Of a stretch of 21,299 nt of DNA, positions 7,647 to 17,700 are shown piece by piece. Numbering within the stretch: the first letter of the stretch is position 1; each line of letters opens with the position of its first letter. The position numbers and the translations under genes were made by a program. This DNA is from Alphaproteobacteria bacterium. GTDB lineage: Bacteria > Pseudomonadota > Alphaproteobacteria > GCA-2731375. The stretch is taken from the NCBI GenBank assembly GCA_030746295.1, contig JASLMY010000058.1:1-21299 (forward strand), in the 5' to 3' direction. Below the pieces are notes generated by a model that was not told the origin of the DNA, ran no database searches, and saw only the letters and a list, made by a program, of their open reading frames with translations.

Positions 7647-7685
7647 AAATGAACGCTGATCAATTAATCTAATGCATAAATGAAC
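7647..7685. repeat. Direct repeat AAATGAAC, two copies 31 bp apart, in the lipid-cluster leader
   Basis: AAATGAAC occurs at 7647-7654 and again at 7678-7685, so the copies start 31 bases apart, close to three helical turns. The second copy is also half of TGAAC-TGT-GTTCA (7681-7693), a 5-bp inverted repeat. All lie in a strongly AT-rich patch (7641-7705, about 28% G+C by my count) between the divergent lipid cluster and the esterase gene. The arrangement suggests a regulator binding site. Confidence 0.4.
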
Positions 7686-7694
7686 TGTGTTCAA
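7666..7694 (-). promoter_or_regulatory. Candidate sigma-70 promoter for the five-gene lipid cluster
   Basis: Read on the minus strand, TTGAAC (7694-7689) and TAGATT (7671-7666) are 17 bases apart. Each matches four of six consensus positions. Transcription would start near 7659 and give a leader of about 57 bases before the ATG at 7602. The AAATGAAC repeats fall inside the spacer and just past the predicted start, where a repressor would act. Confidence 0.38.
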
Positions 7695-7821
7695 TACTTT
7701 TCTTTGCACCGCCCCCATCGAAAACCGGCGGCGCGCACGGTTGCCGCGTTTGCTTGTTCGGCTCCCCGCCTCTGTTAGTCTCATCGTGACGGATTGAGCC
7801 GAGCCTGACAGAGGAAGCGAC

Positions 7822-8679
7822 ATGGCCAACCTCGACTACCCGGCAGCGGAATTGGAGCGGCAGTTCAATCCGCGCGTCGCGGTGCCCGACCACGAGGCCA
7901 CGCTCACGGAGCGGGCAGCACTGTCCGCCGCGGTCCGCGAGCGGCTCCGGCCGGCCCTCGACGTGCGTTACGGGGACGGGCCGAAGGAGACGCTCGACAT
8001 CTTCCCGGCCGCCGCGGCTGGCGCCCCGGTGCACGTCTATTTCCACGGCGGCTATTGGCGGGCCGGCGACAATGCCGACGTCAGCTTCGTCGCCGAGCCC
8101 TTGGTCCGAGCCGGCGTCACCGCCGTGTTGCCCAACTACGACCTCTGCCCGGACGTCACCCTGGATGAGATCGTGGCCGAGGCACGGCGCGCCATCGCCT
8201 GGTGCCAGCAGAACATCTCCGGCCACGGTGGTGACCCGGCGCGGATCACCATTTCCGGCAGCTCCGCCGGCGGCCATCTGGCGGCGATGGCGCTGGCCCA
8301 CGATTGGGAGGCCGACGGCCTGCCGGCCGACACGATCAAGGGTGCGGTGCTGATCACCGGCGTCTACGACGCCGAGCCGGCCTGCCACATTTCCTTGAAC
8401 GACGAGCTCCGCCTCGAGCCTGAGACGGCCCGTCGACTGAGCCCGATCCACAACCCGCCGCGCCGTCCCCTGCCCCTCGTCGCCGCCGTCGGCGGGGCCG
8501 AGACAGAGGAATGGGTCGCCATGTCTCGGGCCTACGTCCAGGCTTGCGAGCATGCCGGGATCGCCTGCCGCCATCTCGAAGTCCCCGGCGAGGACCATTT
8601 CTCGATGACGGCGCTGCTGGGCGATGCCGAGGGTCCGTTGGTCGCCGCCATACTGGGGCAGCTCGGCCTCGGCGATTGA
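7822..8679 (+). CDS. Alpha/beta hydrolase, HGGYW-type esterase/arylformamidase-like
   Basis: A 285-residue cytosolic carboxyl-ester or amide hydrolase of the HSL/arylformamidase group. The oxyanion-hole motif HGGYW is at 75-79, the nucleophile Ser148 is in GSSAG (146-150) and the catalytic His is His259 in EDHF. The acid is probably Glu227 in GGAETEEW, where many relatives have Asp. HGGYW is the form found in kynurenine formamidases, but no other kynurenine-pathway gene is in view, so the substrate stays open. The start ATG follows GAGGAAG (7811-7817). The gene is divergent from the lipid cluster, sharing a 219-base intergenic region. The ceramidase-like gene begins 22 bases after its stop, so the two probably form a short operon. 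Confidence 0.85.
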   Translation: MANLDYPAAELERQFNPRVAVPDHEATLTERAALSAAVRERLRPALDVRYGDGPKETLDIFPAAAAGAPVHVYFHGGYWRAGDNADVSFVAEPLVRAGVTAVLPNYDLCPDVTLDEIVAEARRAIAWCQQNISGHGGDPARITISGSSAGGHLAAMALAHDWEADGLPADTIKGAVLITGVYDAEPACHISLNDELRLEPETARRLSPIHNPPRRPLPLVAAVGGAETEEWVAMSRAYVQACEHAGIACRHLEVPGEDHFSMTALLGDAEGPLVAAILGQLGLGD

Positions 8680-8701
8680 GCCCGGGGCACGGCCGGCAGA
8701 C

Positions 8702-9493
8702 ATGAATAGGGTCCAACGCCTCCGCGCCCTGCCCTACCGCACCCGCCTGGCCGTGGTCGTGGCCGCCGGTTTGCTGGGGCTGATCGGGACGCTGGCGGTG
8801 CCGGCCTTTCCCCAGCCCGAGTGGTACCACGACTTTGCCGACAAGCGGCTGATCTGGGGCGTGGCGAACTACTTCGACGTGGTCTCGAATGCGGGCTTCG
8901 CGGCCGTCGGCCTGGCCGGGCTCGGTTTCCTCGCCAGTGCCGGGGGACGCGCGGCGCTCGCCGATGTGGCGGCCCGCACCGCCTATCTGTCGTTCTTCGC
9001 CGGCCTGTTGCTGGTCGCTGCCGGCTCCGCCTACTACCACTTGGCACCGACGACCGAGAGCCTCTATTGGGATCGCCTCGGCATGTCGGTCGCCTTCATG
9101 GCCTTCTATGCCGCGGTGATCGGCGAGCGGGTGCACCGGCGAGCCGGGCTCTGGCTCCTGCCCGTCTTCGTCGTGGCCGGTGCGCTGGCGACCACGGCCT
9201 GGTCTTACAGCGAAGCGGCAGGCGCGGGCGACCTTCGGATCTATCTCCTGGTGCAGGTCGTGCCGGCGTTGACCCTGCCGCTGATCGTGCTGCTGTTCGC
9301 CGCGCCCGCTGGCGGCGACCGGCACCTCGTCGCCATGCTGGCCCTCTATGCGACGGCCTTCGTGCTGGAGAAGTTGGATGGACCCGTATTCTCGCTGCTG
9401 GGCGGCCTCGTGAGCGGCCACTCCCTCAAGCACCTGGCGGCGGCCGCGGCCTGCTACGCGGTCCTGGTGATGCTGATCCGGCGCCGGACCTAA
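8702..9493 (+). CDS. Ceramidase-like CREST-superfamily integral membrane protein
   Basis: A 263-residue membrane protein with about seven hydrophobic segments. It carries the polar pattern of the CREST hydrolases (alkaline ceramidases, Per1, PAQR receptors): Ser109 with the YYH triplet (111-113), WDRL with Asp124, and H240-x3-H244 in GHSLKHLAA near the end. In human alkaline ceramidase 3, three His hold a catalytic zinc with nearby Ser and Asp; here His113, His240 and His244 fill those roles. This predicts an amide or ester hydrolase acting within the membrane, perhaps on a ceramide-like or other lipid. The ATG at 8702 was chosen because it lies 22 bases after the esterase stop and just ahead of the first helix; an earlier in-frame start would overlap the esterase. 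The ribosome site is weak, which fits coupled translation. It converges with the acylase gene, 6 bases apart. Confidence 0.75.
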   Translation: MNRVQRLRALPYRTRLAVVVAAGLLGLIGTLAVPAFPQPEWYHDFADKRLIWGVANYFDVVSNAGFAAVGLAGLGFLASAGGRAALADVAARTAYLSFFAGLLLVAAGSAYYHLAPTTESLYWDRLGMSVAFMAFYAAVIGERVHRRAGLWLLPVFVVAGALATTAWSYSEAAGAGDLRIYLLVQVVPALTLPLIVLLFAAPAGGDRHLVAMLALYATAFVLEKLDGPVFSLLGGLVSGHSLKHLAAAAACYAVLVMLIRRRT

Positions 9494-9499
9494 CCGCGC

Positions 9500-11896
9500 C
9501 TACCGGTCGGGCAACAGCATCAGTCGTCCGAGGGCGCCGACCTCGATGTCGCGCCGCAGCGTCGACATGGAAATGTAAGTGCCCCGCGCCCAGGGCTCAA
9601 CCAGGTTGTCGTAGAGCGGCGACAGCGGATTGCCCGACTGGCCGGTCGACAAAATGAAAATCGAGCGATCGAGGTCGTCCAGGTCGTAGATCGCACGCAT
9701 GCTGGGAGCGTGGATGTTGGCGAAGGGGTCGCGGGCGTTGTTGATCGCGTAGTGGCCGACGTTGACGGTGTAGGAGCCCCCGGAGGTGGCCACCTCGGTC
9801 TCGAAGAAGCGCGCCAATTGGTCGACCTCGCTGAAGGGCAGGTGCCGGCCGCGAGCCTTGTGCGCCTCGCCCCAGCGCCACTTCATTGCGTCGTCACCGT
9901 AGCGTTCGGCAATCCAAGCCACGGCACGGTCGAGCGAGCGGCCGAGCAGGTCGGCGCAGGCCTCGGGCGCCGGAGTCGCGACCTCGTCGCACCAGGCCCC
10001 GCCCTCGCCCTGGATCACGAACTTGACGAACCTGGCCCGCTGGCCCCAGGCCCGCGAGAACAGAGGGCCGAGCTCGTCGGCATAGATCAGCCGTGTCAGC
10101 TCGCGATACCAGACCGCGAAGATCAAGGGTTCCGGCCGGTTCAGCTCCATGCGGCCGTCCCAAGTCTCCAACATCGCTTTTGCCTGCCGCGCCAGATCGG
10201 TGCCGGCCTCGGCGTCCAGCAGGGTCGGCAGCAGCTCGCGTGCCATCAGCGAGACGGTGTCGAGCTGCATCGCCTTGAAGCTCTCGATCGAATGGCGCGG
10301 CCGCCCGGCCAGCATCTCGGCGATGCGTTGCGCCCGATAGCCGTGCGCCCATTCGAAGGTCAGGTGATGGGGATAGTCGTCGGACACGATCTTGTGGTTG
10401 GCGCTGACCAGCATGCCAGACGGCGGGTTCAGAAGCCGCGGCAAGGCCTCGAAGGGCACGAAGCCGTCCCAGTCGTAGCGCGACTCCCATCCCGGCTGCG
10501 GCACGAAGCCCTGGATCTCGTTCTCGGGCTTGCGGCGGGGCACGCGGCCGGGCGTAATGAAGCCGATATTGCCTTCGACGTCGGCGTAGATGACGTTTTG
10601 CTGCGGCACGTGATATTCGCTCAACGCCTCGACGAAGGTCTTCCAATCCTGCGCCAACGCCATGCCGAATCCGGATCGCACAGTGGTATCGTCCTCGGCC
10701 AAGGCGGTCCAGGCGAGGGCCAGGACGTGGCCTGCCTCGACCGCGCCGACGGGCAGATCCAAGGCGTCGCTCAGCACCGGGCCGTGGCGGCTCCGGCGGA
10801 TCGTCATCGTGACGTCGGCCCCATCCTTGACCCGTATCACTTCCTTCCTAAGGCCGAACTCGCGAGCTCCCGCTGGCGTCAGATAGCGGCTCGGGTCACC
10901 GGGCATCAGCTTCTCCAGATAGAGGTCCTGCACGTCCGTGCCGGTATTGGAGAAGCTCCAGGCAATTCGCTTGTTGTGCCCCAGCACCACCGTCGGCAGG
11001 CCCGGCAAGGTGGCCCCGATGAGATCGCGGCCCTGCCAGCTCAGATGCGCGAAATACCAGATCGCCGGGGCCCTGAGCGCCAGGTGCGGGTCGTTGGCGA
11101 GCAGCGGCCGGCCGTTGGCGGTGCGGCTGCCGCTGACGGCCCAGTTGTTGGAGCCGATGCCCTCGCGGGCGGCAGGCGGCCCGAGCGCCAGCAGGCCGTC
11201 GAGGACCGCGGTCGAAATCGGCGCCGCCAGGGCTGCCGACAAGTCGGGGCCCCTGGGCTCGGTCCCGTCGTAGGGCCGATAGAGCTCGTCGATCTGCTGC
11301 CGATCCAGGCGCTTGGCCAGGCGCAGGCGCAGCAGCTCCGCGGACCAGTTGGTGCTGAGATCGAGCGCCATCAGCTTGACCCAGACCAGGCTGTCCGCCG
11401 GCGTCCATTGCTCCGGCTGATAGCGCAGCATGATGAACTCAGGCATCGGTCGGGTGCCGCTCTCGGCCAGAAGCGCGTTGACGCCGGCGACATAGGCGTC
11501 GATCAGGCGCTTCTGATCTGGGTCGAGCCGCCGGTAGCCCTCCGCCGCCAAGCCGTGCAGGTCGAGCGTCCGCATGAAGCGGTCGGTCCTGATCGCTTGC
11601 TCGCCCAGCACCTCGGCCAGCCGTCCGGCGCCCAAACGCCGGGTCATCTCCATCTGCCAGAGGCGGTCCTGGGCATGGGCGAAGCCGAGGCCGAAAAGCG
11701 CGTCGCCCCGGCTCTGAGCGAAGATGTGAGGCACGCCGTTGCGGTCGCGCACGATCTCGATCGGGGCCTCGGACCCGACCACCTGGATGCTGCCGTCCAC
11801 CGCCGGCAGCGTGCCGCGAAGCCAGAGGTAGAGGCTCGCCGCGACGATGGCGGTAAAGAGGATCAGGCCTCCGAAGGCACGCCAAAACCACGTCAT
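9500..11896 (-). CDS. Penicillin-acylase-family Ntn hydrolase, membrane-anchored
   Basis: A 798-residue precursor of the penicillin G acylase/acyl-homoserine-lactone acylase family, which hydrolyses amide bonds after cutting itself into alpha and beta chains. An N-terminal hydrophobic segment (about 9-27) without a clear signal-peptidase site suggests a periplasmic protein held in the inner membrane. The alpha-chain region has GVPHIFA (54-60) and GFAHAQDRLWQMEMTRR (71-87). The predicted nucleophile and first beta residue is Ser249 in GSNNWAVSG, followed by the conserved NDPHL (268-272). The start ATG has an AGGGG site 8 bases ahead. It is transcribed divergently from the dehydrogenase gene with a palindrome between them. 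Substrates in this family range from beta-lactam side chains to quorum-sensing lactones and other N-acyl compounds; nothing here decides which. Confidence 0.9.
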   Translation of the reverse strand: MTWFWRAFGGLILFTAIVAASLYLWLRGTLPAVDGSIQVVGSEAPIEIVRDRNGVPHIFAQSRGDALFGLGFAHAQDRLWQMEMTRRLGAGRLAEVLGEQAIRTDRFMRTLDLHGLAAEGYRRLDPDQKRLIDAYVAGVNALLAESGTRPMPEFIMLRYQPEQWTPADSLVWVKLMALDLSTNWSAELLRLRLAKRLDRQQIDELYRPYDGTEPRGPDLSAALAAPISTAVLDGLLALGPPAAREGIGSNNWAVSGSRTANGRPLLANDPHLALRAPAIWYFAHLSWQGRDLIGATLPGLPTVVLGHNKRIAWSFSNTGTDVQDLYLEKLMPGDPSRYLTPAGAREFGLRKEVIRVKDGADVTMTIRRSRHGPVLSDALDLPVGAVEAGHVLALAWTALAEDDTTVRSGFGMALAQDWKTFVEALSEYHVPQQNVIYADVEGNIGFITPGRVPRRKPENEIQGFVPQPGWESRYDWDGFVPFEALPRLLNPPSGMLVSANHKIVSDDYPHHLTFEWAHGYRAQRIAEMLAGRPRHSIESFKAMQLDTVSLMARELLPTLLDAEAGTDLARQAKAMLETWDGRMELNRPEPLIFAVWYRELTRLIYADELGPLFSRAWGQRARFVKFVIQGEGGAWCDEVATPAPEACADLLGRSLDRAVAWIAERYGDDAMKWRWGEAHKARGRHLPFSEVDQLARFFETEVATSGGSYTVNVGHYAINNARDPFANIHAPSMRAIYDLDDLDRSIFILSTGQSGNPLSPLYDNLVEPWARGTYISMSTLRRDIEVGALGRLMLLPDR

Positions 11897-11933
11897 AGAT
11901 CAGACCCCTGCGCGTCGCCTGCGGGTAACAGAA

Positions 11934-11953
11934 GCCATGACGGGGGTCAAGGC
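11934..11953. promoter_or_regulatory. Operator-like palindrome between divergent acylase and dehydrogenase genes
   Basis: GCCATGAC (11934-11941) and GTCAAGGC (11946-11953) pair at seven of eight positions around GGGG. The core TGAC-N4-GTCA is perfect. It sits 38 bases from the acylase start and 95 bases from the dehydrogenase start, so one dimeric regulator could control both. No regulator gene is adjacent. Confidence 0.33.
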
Positions 11954-12047
11954 GATGGCTTTCGGGAGTCCGGGCGAGAGTGTAATAGTGGCGTCCGAGG
12001 ATGAAGCGGCGTCGGCGGCGCCCGCACCTGAGCGGAGGAGACGGGGA

Positions 12048-12932
12048 ATGAGCGAGAAGGTTGCTTTCTTGGGCCTGGGCGTCATGGGCTATCCCATGGC
12101 CGGCCACCTGGCCGCGAAGGGCCACGATGTCACGGTCTACAACCGGACCCAGGCCAAGGCCGAAGAGTGGGTGGGCCAGCACGGCGGTGCCAGTGCCGCG
12201 ACGCCGGCCGCGGCGGCAGCGGGTGCCGGAATAGTCTTCGCCTGCGTCGGCGCCGATGACGATTTGCGCCAGATCGCCTATGGCGACGACGGCCTCTATG
12301 CCGGCATGGAGGCGGGCGCCGTCTTCGTCGACCACACCACGGCCTCGGCCGACGTCGCCCGCGAGCTCAGCCAGGTGGCGAAGGAGAAGGGGCTGGGCTT
12401 TATCGACGCGCCGGTCTCGGGCGGCCAGGCGGGGGCCGAGAACGGCGTCCTGACGGTGATGTGCGGCGGCGATCAGGGCGACTTCGACAAGGTCCTGCCG
12501 TCGATCCAGTCCTATTCCCGCGAATGCCAGCTGATGGGCCCGGCCGGCGCCGGCCAGCTCACCAAGATGGTCAACCAGATCTGCATCTCGGGCCTCGTCG
12601 AGGCTCTGTCCGAGGCGCTCAACTTCGCCGTCATGGCCGGCCTCGACGGGCACCAAGTGGTCGACGTCATCTCCAAGGGGGCGGCGCAGTCCTGGCAGAT
12701 GGAGAACCGCTACAAGACCATGCTGGCCGGCGAGTACGAGCACGGCTTCGCGGTGCAATGGATGCGAAAAGACCTCGCCATCTGCATGGCGCAGGCGAAG
12801 AAGATGGGCATCTCGCTGCCGGTCGGGGCGCTGGTCGACCAGCTCTACGGCGAGGTCGAGGCGATGGGCGGCACGCGCTGGGACACTTCCGGCCTGATGG
12901 CCCGCCTGGTCGCCGCCAGGCCGAAGGACTAG
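12048..12932 (+). CDS. Beta-hydroxyacid dehydrogenase (3-hydroxyisobutyrate dehydrogenase / tartronate-semialdehyde reductase family)
   Basis: A 294-residue cytosolic NAD(P)-dependent oxidoreductase. The Rossmann motif is GLGVMGYPMAG (9-19). The second strand ends YNRT (31-34), where an Arg instead of an Asp hints at NADP. The substrate loop DAPVSGGQAGA is at 120-130 and the catalytic Lys173 is in GAGQLTKMVNQ (167-177). Residues 180-290 are the all-helical C-terminal domain. ATG 12048 is preceded by a very good GGAGGAG site (12034-12040); earlier in-frame starts would run into the divergent acylase gene. Family members act on 3-hydroxyisobutyrate (valine breakdown), tartronate semialdehyde or succinic semialdehyde, and the sequence alone does not choose. 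A GNAT gene follows on the same strand after a short gap. Confidence 0.88.
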   Translation: MSEKVAFLGLGVMGYPMAGHLAAKGHDVTVYNRTQAKAEEWVGQHGGASAATPAAAAAGAGIVFACVGADDDLRQIAYGDDGLYAGMEAGAVFVDHTTASADVARELSQVAKEKGLGFIDAPVSGGQAGAENGVLTVMCGGDQGDFDKVLPSIQSYSRECQLMGPAGAGQLTKMVNQICISGLVEALSEALNFAVMAGLDGHQVVDVISKGAAQSWQMENRYKTMLAGEYEHGFAVQWMRKDLAICMAQAKKMGISLPVGALVDQLYGEVEAMGGTRWDTSGLMARLVAARPKD

Positions 12933-12996
12933 CGGCCGATGGCGGAGTTTGCGCGCAATGCCGTCTTCGCCAGCGCCGCCGCCCACGCTTGAGACC

Positions 12997-13497
12997 ATGG
13001 CCTACCAGGTGAGGCGGCTGGGTGCGGCGGACCTCGATGCCTACCGCGAGATCCGCCTCGAGGCCCTGGCGGCCCACCCGGAAGCCTTCGGTACCACGGC
13101 CGAGGAGGAAGCGGCGAAGCCGCGCGAGCGCTTCCTGGAGGCGTTGGAGGGAAACGCGGTCTTCGGCGGCTTCGTCGCCGGCCGCCTGGTCGGCATTGCC
13201 GGCCTGCGCCAAGAGCCCAAGGAGAAGGAACGCCATCGAGGCTTGCTCTGGGGCATGTACGTCGCCGAGGCGGCGCGCGGCAGCGGCCTTGCCGGTGCCC
13301 TTGTCGATGCGGTGCTGGCGGAAGCCCGGGGCCGCGTCCTCCAGGTCCATTTGGACGTCGGCGACTACAACCTCGCCGCCCGTCGGCTTTACGAAAGCCG
13401 AGGTTTCGTCAGCTACGGCCTGGCGCCGCGCACCCTGAAGGTCGGAGCGCGCTATATCGACGAGCACGCGATGGTCTGTCGCCTCGACGACGACTGA
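12997..13497 (+). CDS. GNAT-family N-acetyltransferase
   Basis: A single-domain acetyltransferase of 166 residues that would move an acetyl group from acetyl-CoA to an amine. Motif A is visible as WGMYVAEAARGSGLAGALV (85-103), with the pyrophosphate-binding RGSGLA at 94-99. The C-terminal part has NLAARRLYESRGF (125-137), the usual motif B helix. The N-terminal YQVRRLGAADLDAYREIRLEAL is the common first strand and helix. The start is uncertain: ATG 12997 begins exactly at the domain but has only a weak GAG; ATG 12958 has GGAG 10 bases ahead and would add 13 residues rich in Pro and Ser. It lies 64 bases after the dehydrogenase and may share its transcript. The substrate is unknown. It converges with hemB, 13 bases apart. 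Confidence 0.85.
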   Translation: MAYQVRRLGAADLDAYREIRLEALAAHPEAFGTTAEEEAAKPRERFLEALEGNAVFGGFVAGRLVGIAGLRQEPKEKERHRGLLWGMYVAEAARGSGLAGALVDAVLAEARGRVLQVHLDVGDYNLAARRLYESRGFVSYGLAPRTLKVGARYIDEHAMVCRLDDD

Positions 13498-13510
13498 CCC
13501 ATAGGCCCCC

Positions 13511-14689
<1,179 letters not shown>

Positions 14690-14784
14690 TCACAGCGTCG
14701 CGAGCGCGGCATTGACCCTGCAAATCGGCCCGATCCCGTGCTATGGATGGCGCCGAATGACCGATCTGAATTCGGAGGCGACCG

Positions 14785-17700
14785 GTGGACGATACCTCGG
14801 TGACGGAGCGCGTGCGGGCGAAGGCGTCGGGCAGCGGCAGCGCGCCGCGCCGGGCCAAAAAGGGGGCAGCCAAGGCCGCCAAGGGCTATAGGGTCAGCAA
14901 CCACCTCCGTTTCGTCACCGCCACCAGCCTCTTCGATGGCCACGACGCCGCCATCAACGTCATGCGCCGGGTGATGCAGGCCGCCGGCGCCGAGGTCATC
15001 CATCTCGGCCACAATCGCTCGGTCGACGAGATCGTCACCGCGGCGATCGACGAGGATGCCCAGGGCATCGCCGTCAGCTCCTACCAGGGCGGCCATATCG
15101 AGTTCTTCCAATACATGGTCGACCTGCTGGCCGAGCGCGGTGCCGGCCAGATCAAGGTCTTCGGCGGCGGCGGCGGCGTCATCGTGCCCGAGGAGATCGA
15201 GGCCCTGCACGGCTACGGCGTCGCCCGGATCTATTCGCCCGTCGACGGCCAGCGGCTCGGCCTCAAGGGCATGATCGAGGATTTGCTGAAGCGGGCCGAC
15301 ATCGACTTCTCGGCCAAACAGCCGAAGAGCCTGGTGAAGCTGAAGGCCGGTGACCGGGGCACGCTCGCCCGCGTCATCACCGGCCTCGAGGCCGGCACGG
15401 CACCGAAGAAACTGGTCCGGGAGATCGAGGCCCTGGCGGCGAAGCGCGGTGGCGTGCCGGTGGTCGGCATCACCGGCACCGGCGGGGCGGGCAAGTCGTC
15501 GCTGACGGACGAGCTGATCCGCCGCTTCCGAACCGACCGGCCGGAGCTCGACATCGCGCTGATCGCCGTAGACCCCTCGAAGCGCAAGTCAGGCGGCGCG
15601 CTGTTGGGCGACCGCATCCGGATGAATGCCATCGGGCCCATGTCCGGCGGCGGCCGGGTCTACATGCGCTCGCTGGCGACCCGCGGCTCGGGCAGCGAGT
15701 TGGCGGCCTGCCTGCCGGGTGCCGTCCAGGCCGCGAAGGCGGCGGGCCACGACCTGGTGCTGGTCGAGACCTCGGGCATCGGCCAGGGCGACGCCGAGAT
15801 CGTGCCGTACGTCGACCTGTCGATCTACGCCATGACGCCGGAATACGGTGCCGCCAGCCAGCTCGAAAAGATCGACATGCTGGACTTCGCCGACCTGGTG
15901 GCGATCAACAAGTTCGACCGCAAGGGTGCGGACGACGCCCGGCGCGACGTCGCCAAGCAATACCAGCGCAACCACGAGCGCTTCGAGACGCCGGTGGCGG
16001 AGATGCCGGTCTACGGCACCATCGCCTCCAAGTTCAACGACGACGGCGTCACCGCGCTCTACCACGCGATCCGCGGTGCCCTCGCCGAGCGCGGCTTCGC
16101 CGCTTGGGAGAGCCGGCTGCCGGTACCGGCAACAAGCACATCATCGCGCCGCGACCTGATCGTGCCGGCCGACCGCCGGAGCTATCTGGGCGAAGTGGCC
16201 CGCTGCGTTCGGGCCTACAAGGCGACGGCGAAGGAGAAGGCGGCGGCGGCCCGCGCCCGGCGCCAATTGCTGGCCTCGAAGGAGATGCTGGCCGGCGACG
16301 GCGCGCCGAAAGCACAGCTCGGCCGGCTCGAGAAGCTCGCGGCCGAGCGAGAGGCGGAGATCGGAACGCAAGAGCTCGCCCTCCTAGAGGCTTGGCCGAA
16401 GACCCGAGAAGCCTATTCGGGCGACGAACTGGTCAGCCGGGTGCGTGGGCGGGAGCTGCGCACCAGGCTCACTTCGACCACCATCTGCGGCACCGAGCTG
16501 CCGAAGATTGCCCTGCCGCGCTTCGAGGAAGACGGCGAGCTGTTGCACTGGCTGATGTTGGAGAACCTGCCGGGCCACTTCCCTTATACGGCCGGCGTCT
16601 TCCCTTTCAAGCGCGAGGGCGAGGACCCGACCCGGATGTTCGCCGGCGAGGGCGACCCCTTCCGCACCAACCGGCGCTTCAAGTTCGTCTCCAAGGATTC
16701 GGACGCCAAGCGCCTCTCGACCGCCTTCGATTCCGTCACCCTCTATGGCAACGACCCGGACGAGCGCCCCGACATCTACGGCAAGGTCGGCAATTCCGGC
16801 GTTTCGATCGCGACGCTGGACGACATGAAGGTGCTGTTCGACGGCTTCGACCTCTGCCAGCCCACGACCTCGGTCTCGATGACCATCAACGGCCCGGCGC
16901 CGACTATCCTGGCGATGTTCCTGAATACCGCCATCGACCAGCGCCTGGATGCTTTCCGCGACGACAAAGGGCGCGAGCCGACGGCCAAGGAGGCCAAGCG
17001 GATCGTGAAATGGGTGCACGAGAACGTGCGCGGCACCGTGCAGGCCGACATCCTGAAGGAGGACCAGGGCCAGAATACCTGCCTCTTCTCCACCGAGTTC
17101 AGCCTCAAGGTCATGGGCGACATCCAGGCCTATTTCGTCGAGCACGACGTCGAGAACTTCTACTCGGTCTCGATCTCGGGCTATCACATCGCCGAGGCCG
17201 GTGCGAACCCGATCAGCCAGCTCGCCTTCACGCTGGCGAACGGCTTCACCTATGTGGAGTCCTACCTCGCCCGTGGCATGAACATCGACGACTTCGCCCC
17301 CAACCTGTCGTTCTTCTTCTCCGCCGGCATGGACCCGGAATATTCGGTCCTCGGCCGGGTCGCGCGACGGATCTGGGCGGTGGCGATGCGCGAGCTCTAC
17401 GGCGGCGACGCGCGCAGCCAAAAGCTGAAATACCACAGCCAGACCTCGGGCCGCTCGCTGCACGCGCAGGAATTCGCCTTCAACGACATCCGCACGACCT
17501 TGCAGGCGCTGATCGCCTCTTATGAAAACACCAACAGCCTGCACACAAATGCTTACGACGAGGCGATCACCACGCCGTCGGAGGAATCGGTGCGCCGGGC
17601 GATGGCGATCCAGCTGATCATCGGCCGCGAATGGGGCCTGGCCAAGAACCACAACCCGAACCAGGGCTCCTTCATCATCGAGCAGCTGACCGAGCTGGTC

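Noticed and set aside
7647..7693. Possible LexA (SOS) box in the lipid-cluster leader, because GAAC and GTTC elements occur
   Set aside because: The alphaproteobacterial LexA pattern needs two GTTC (or two GAAC) elements 7 bases apart. Here the GAAC copies are 27 bases apart and the inverted pair has a 3-base gap.
7822..8679. Naming the HGGYW hydrolase as kynurenine formamidase
   Set aside because: The motif fits, but it is shared by other esterases, the acid residue appears to be Glu and no kynurenine-pathway gene is in view.
9710..12004. A 764-codon plus-strand open frame antisense to the acylase gene
   Set aside because: The minus strand has the full acylase with nucleophile and signature motifs; the plus-strand product has no recognisable motif.
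12933..12996. A tiny gene starting at ATG 12939 between the dehydrogenase and the GNAT gene
   Set aside because: It ends after about 17 codons and has no ribosome site or recognisable content; the region is better read as a short leader.
11439..12998. A 519-codon minus-strand open frame across the dehydrogenase gene and its leader
   Set aside because: It runs antisense to a clear dehydrogenase and then through the acylase N-terminus in a different frame, so no single gene could explain it.
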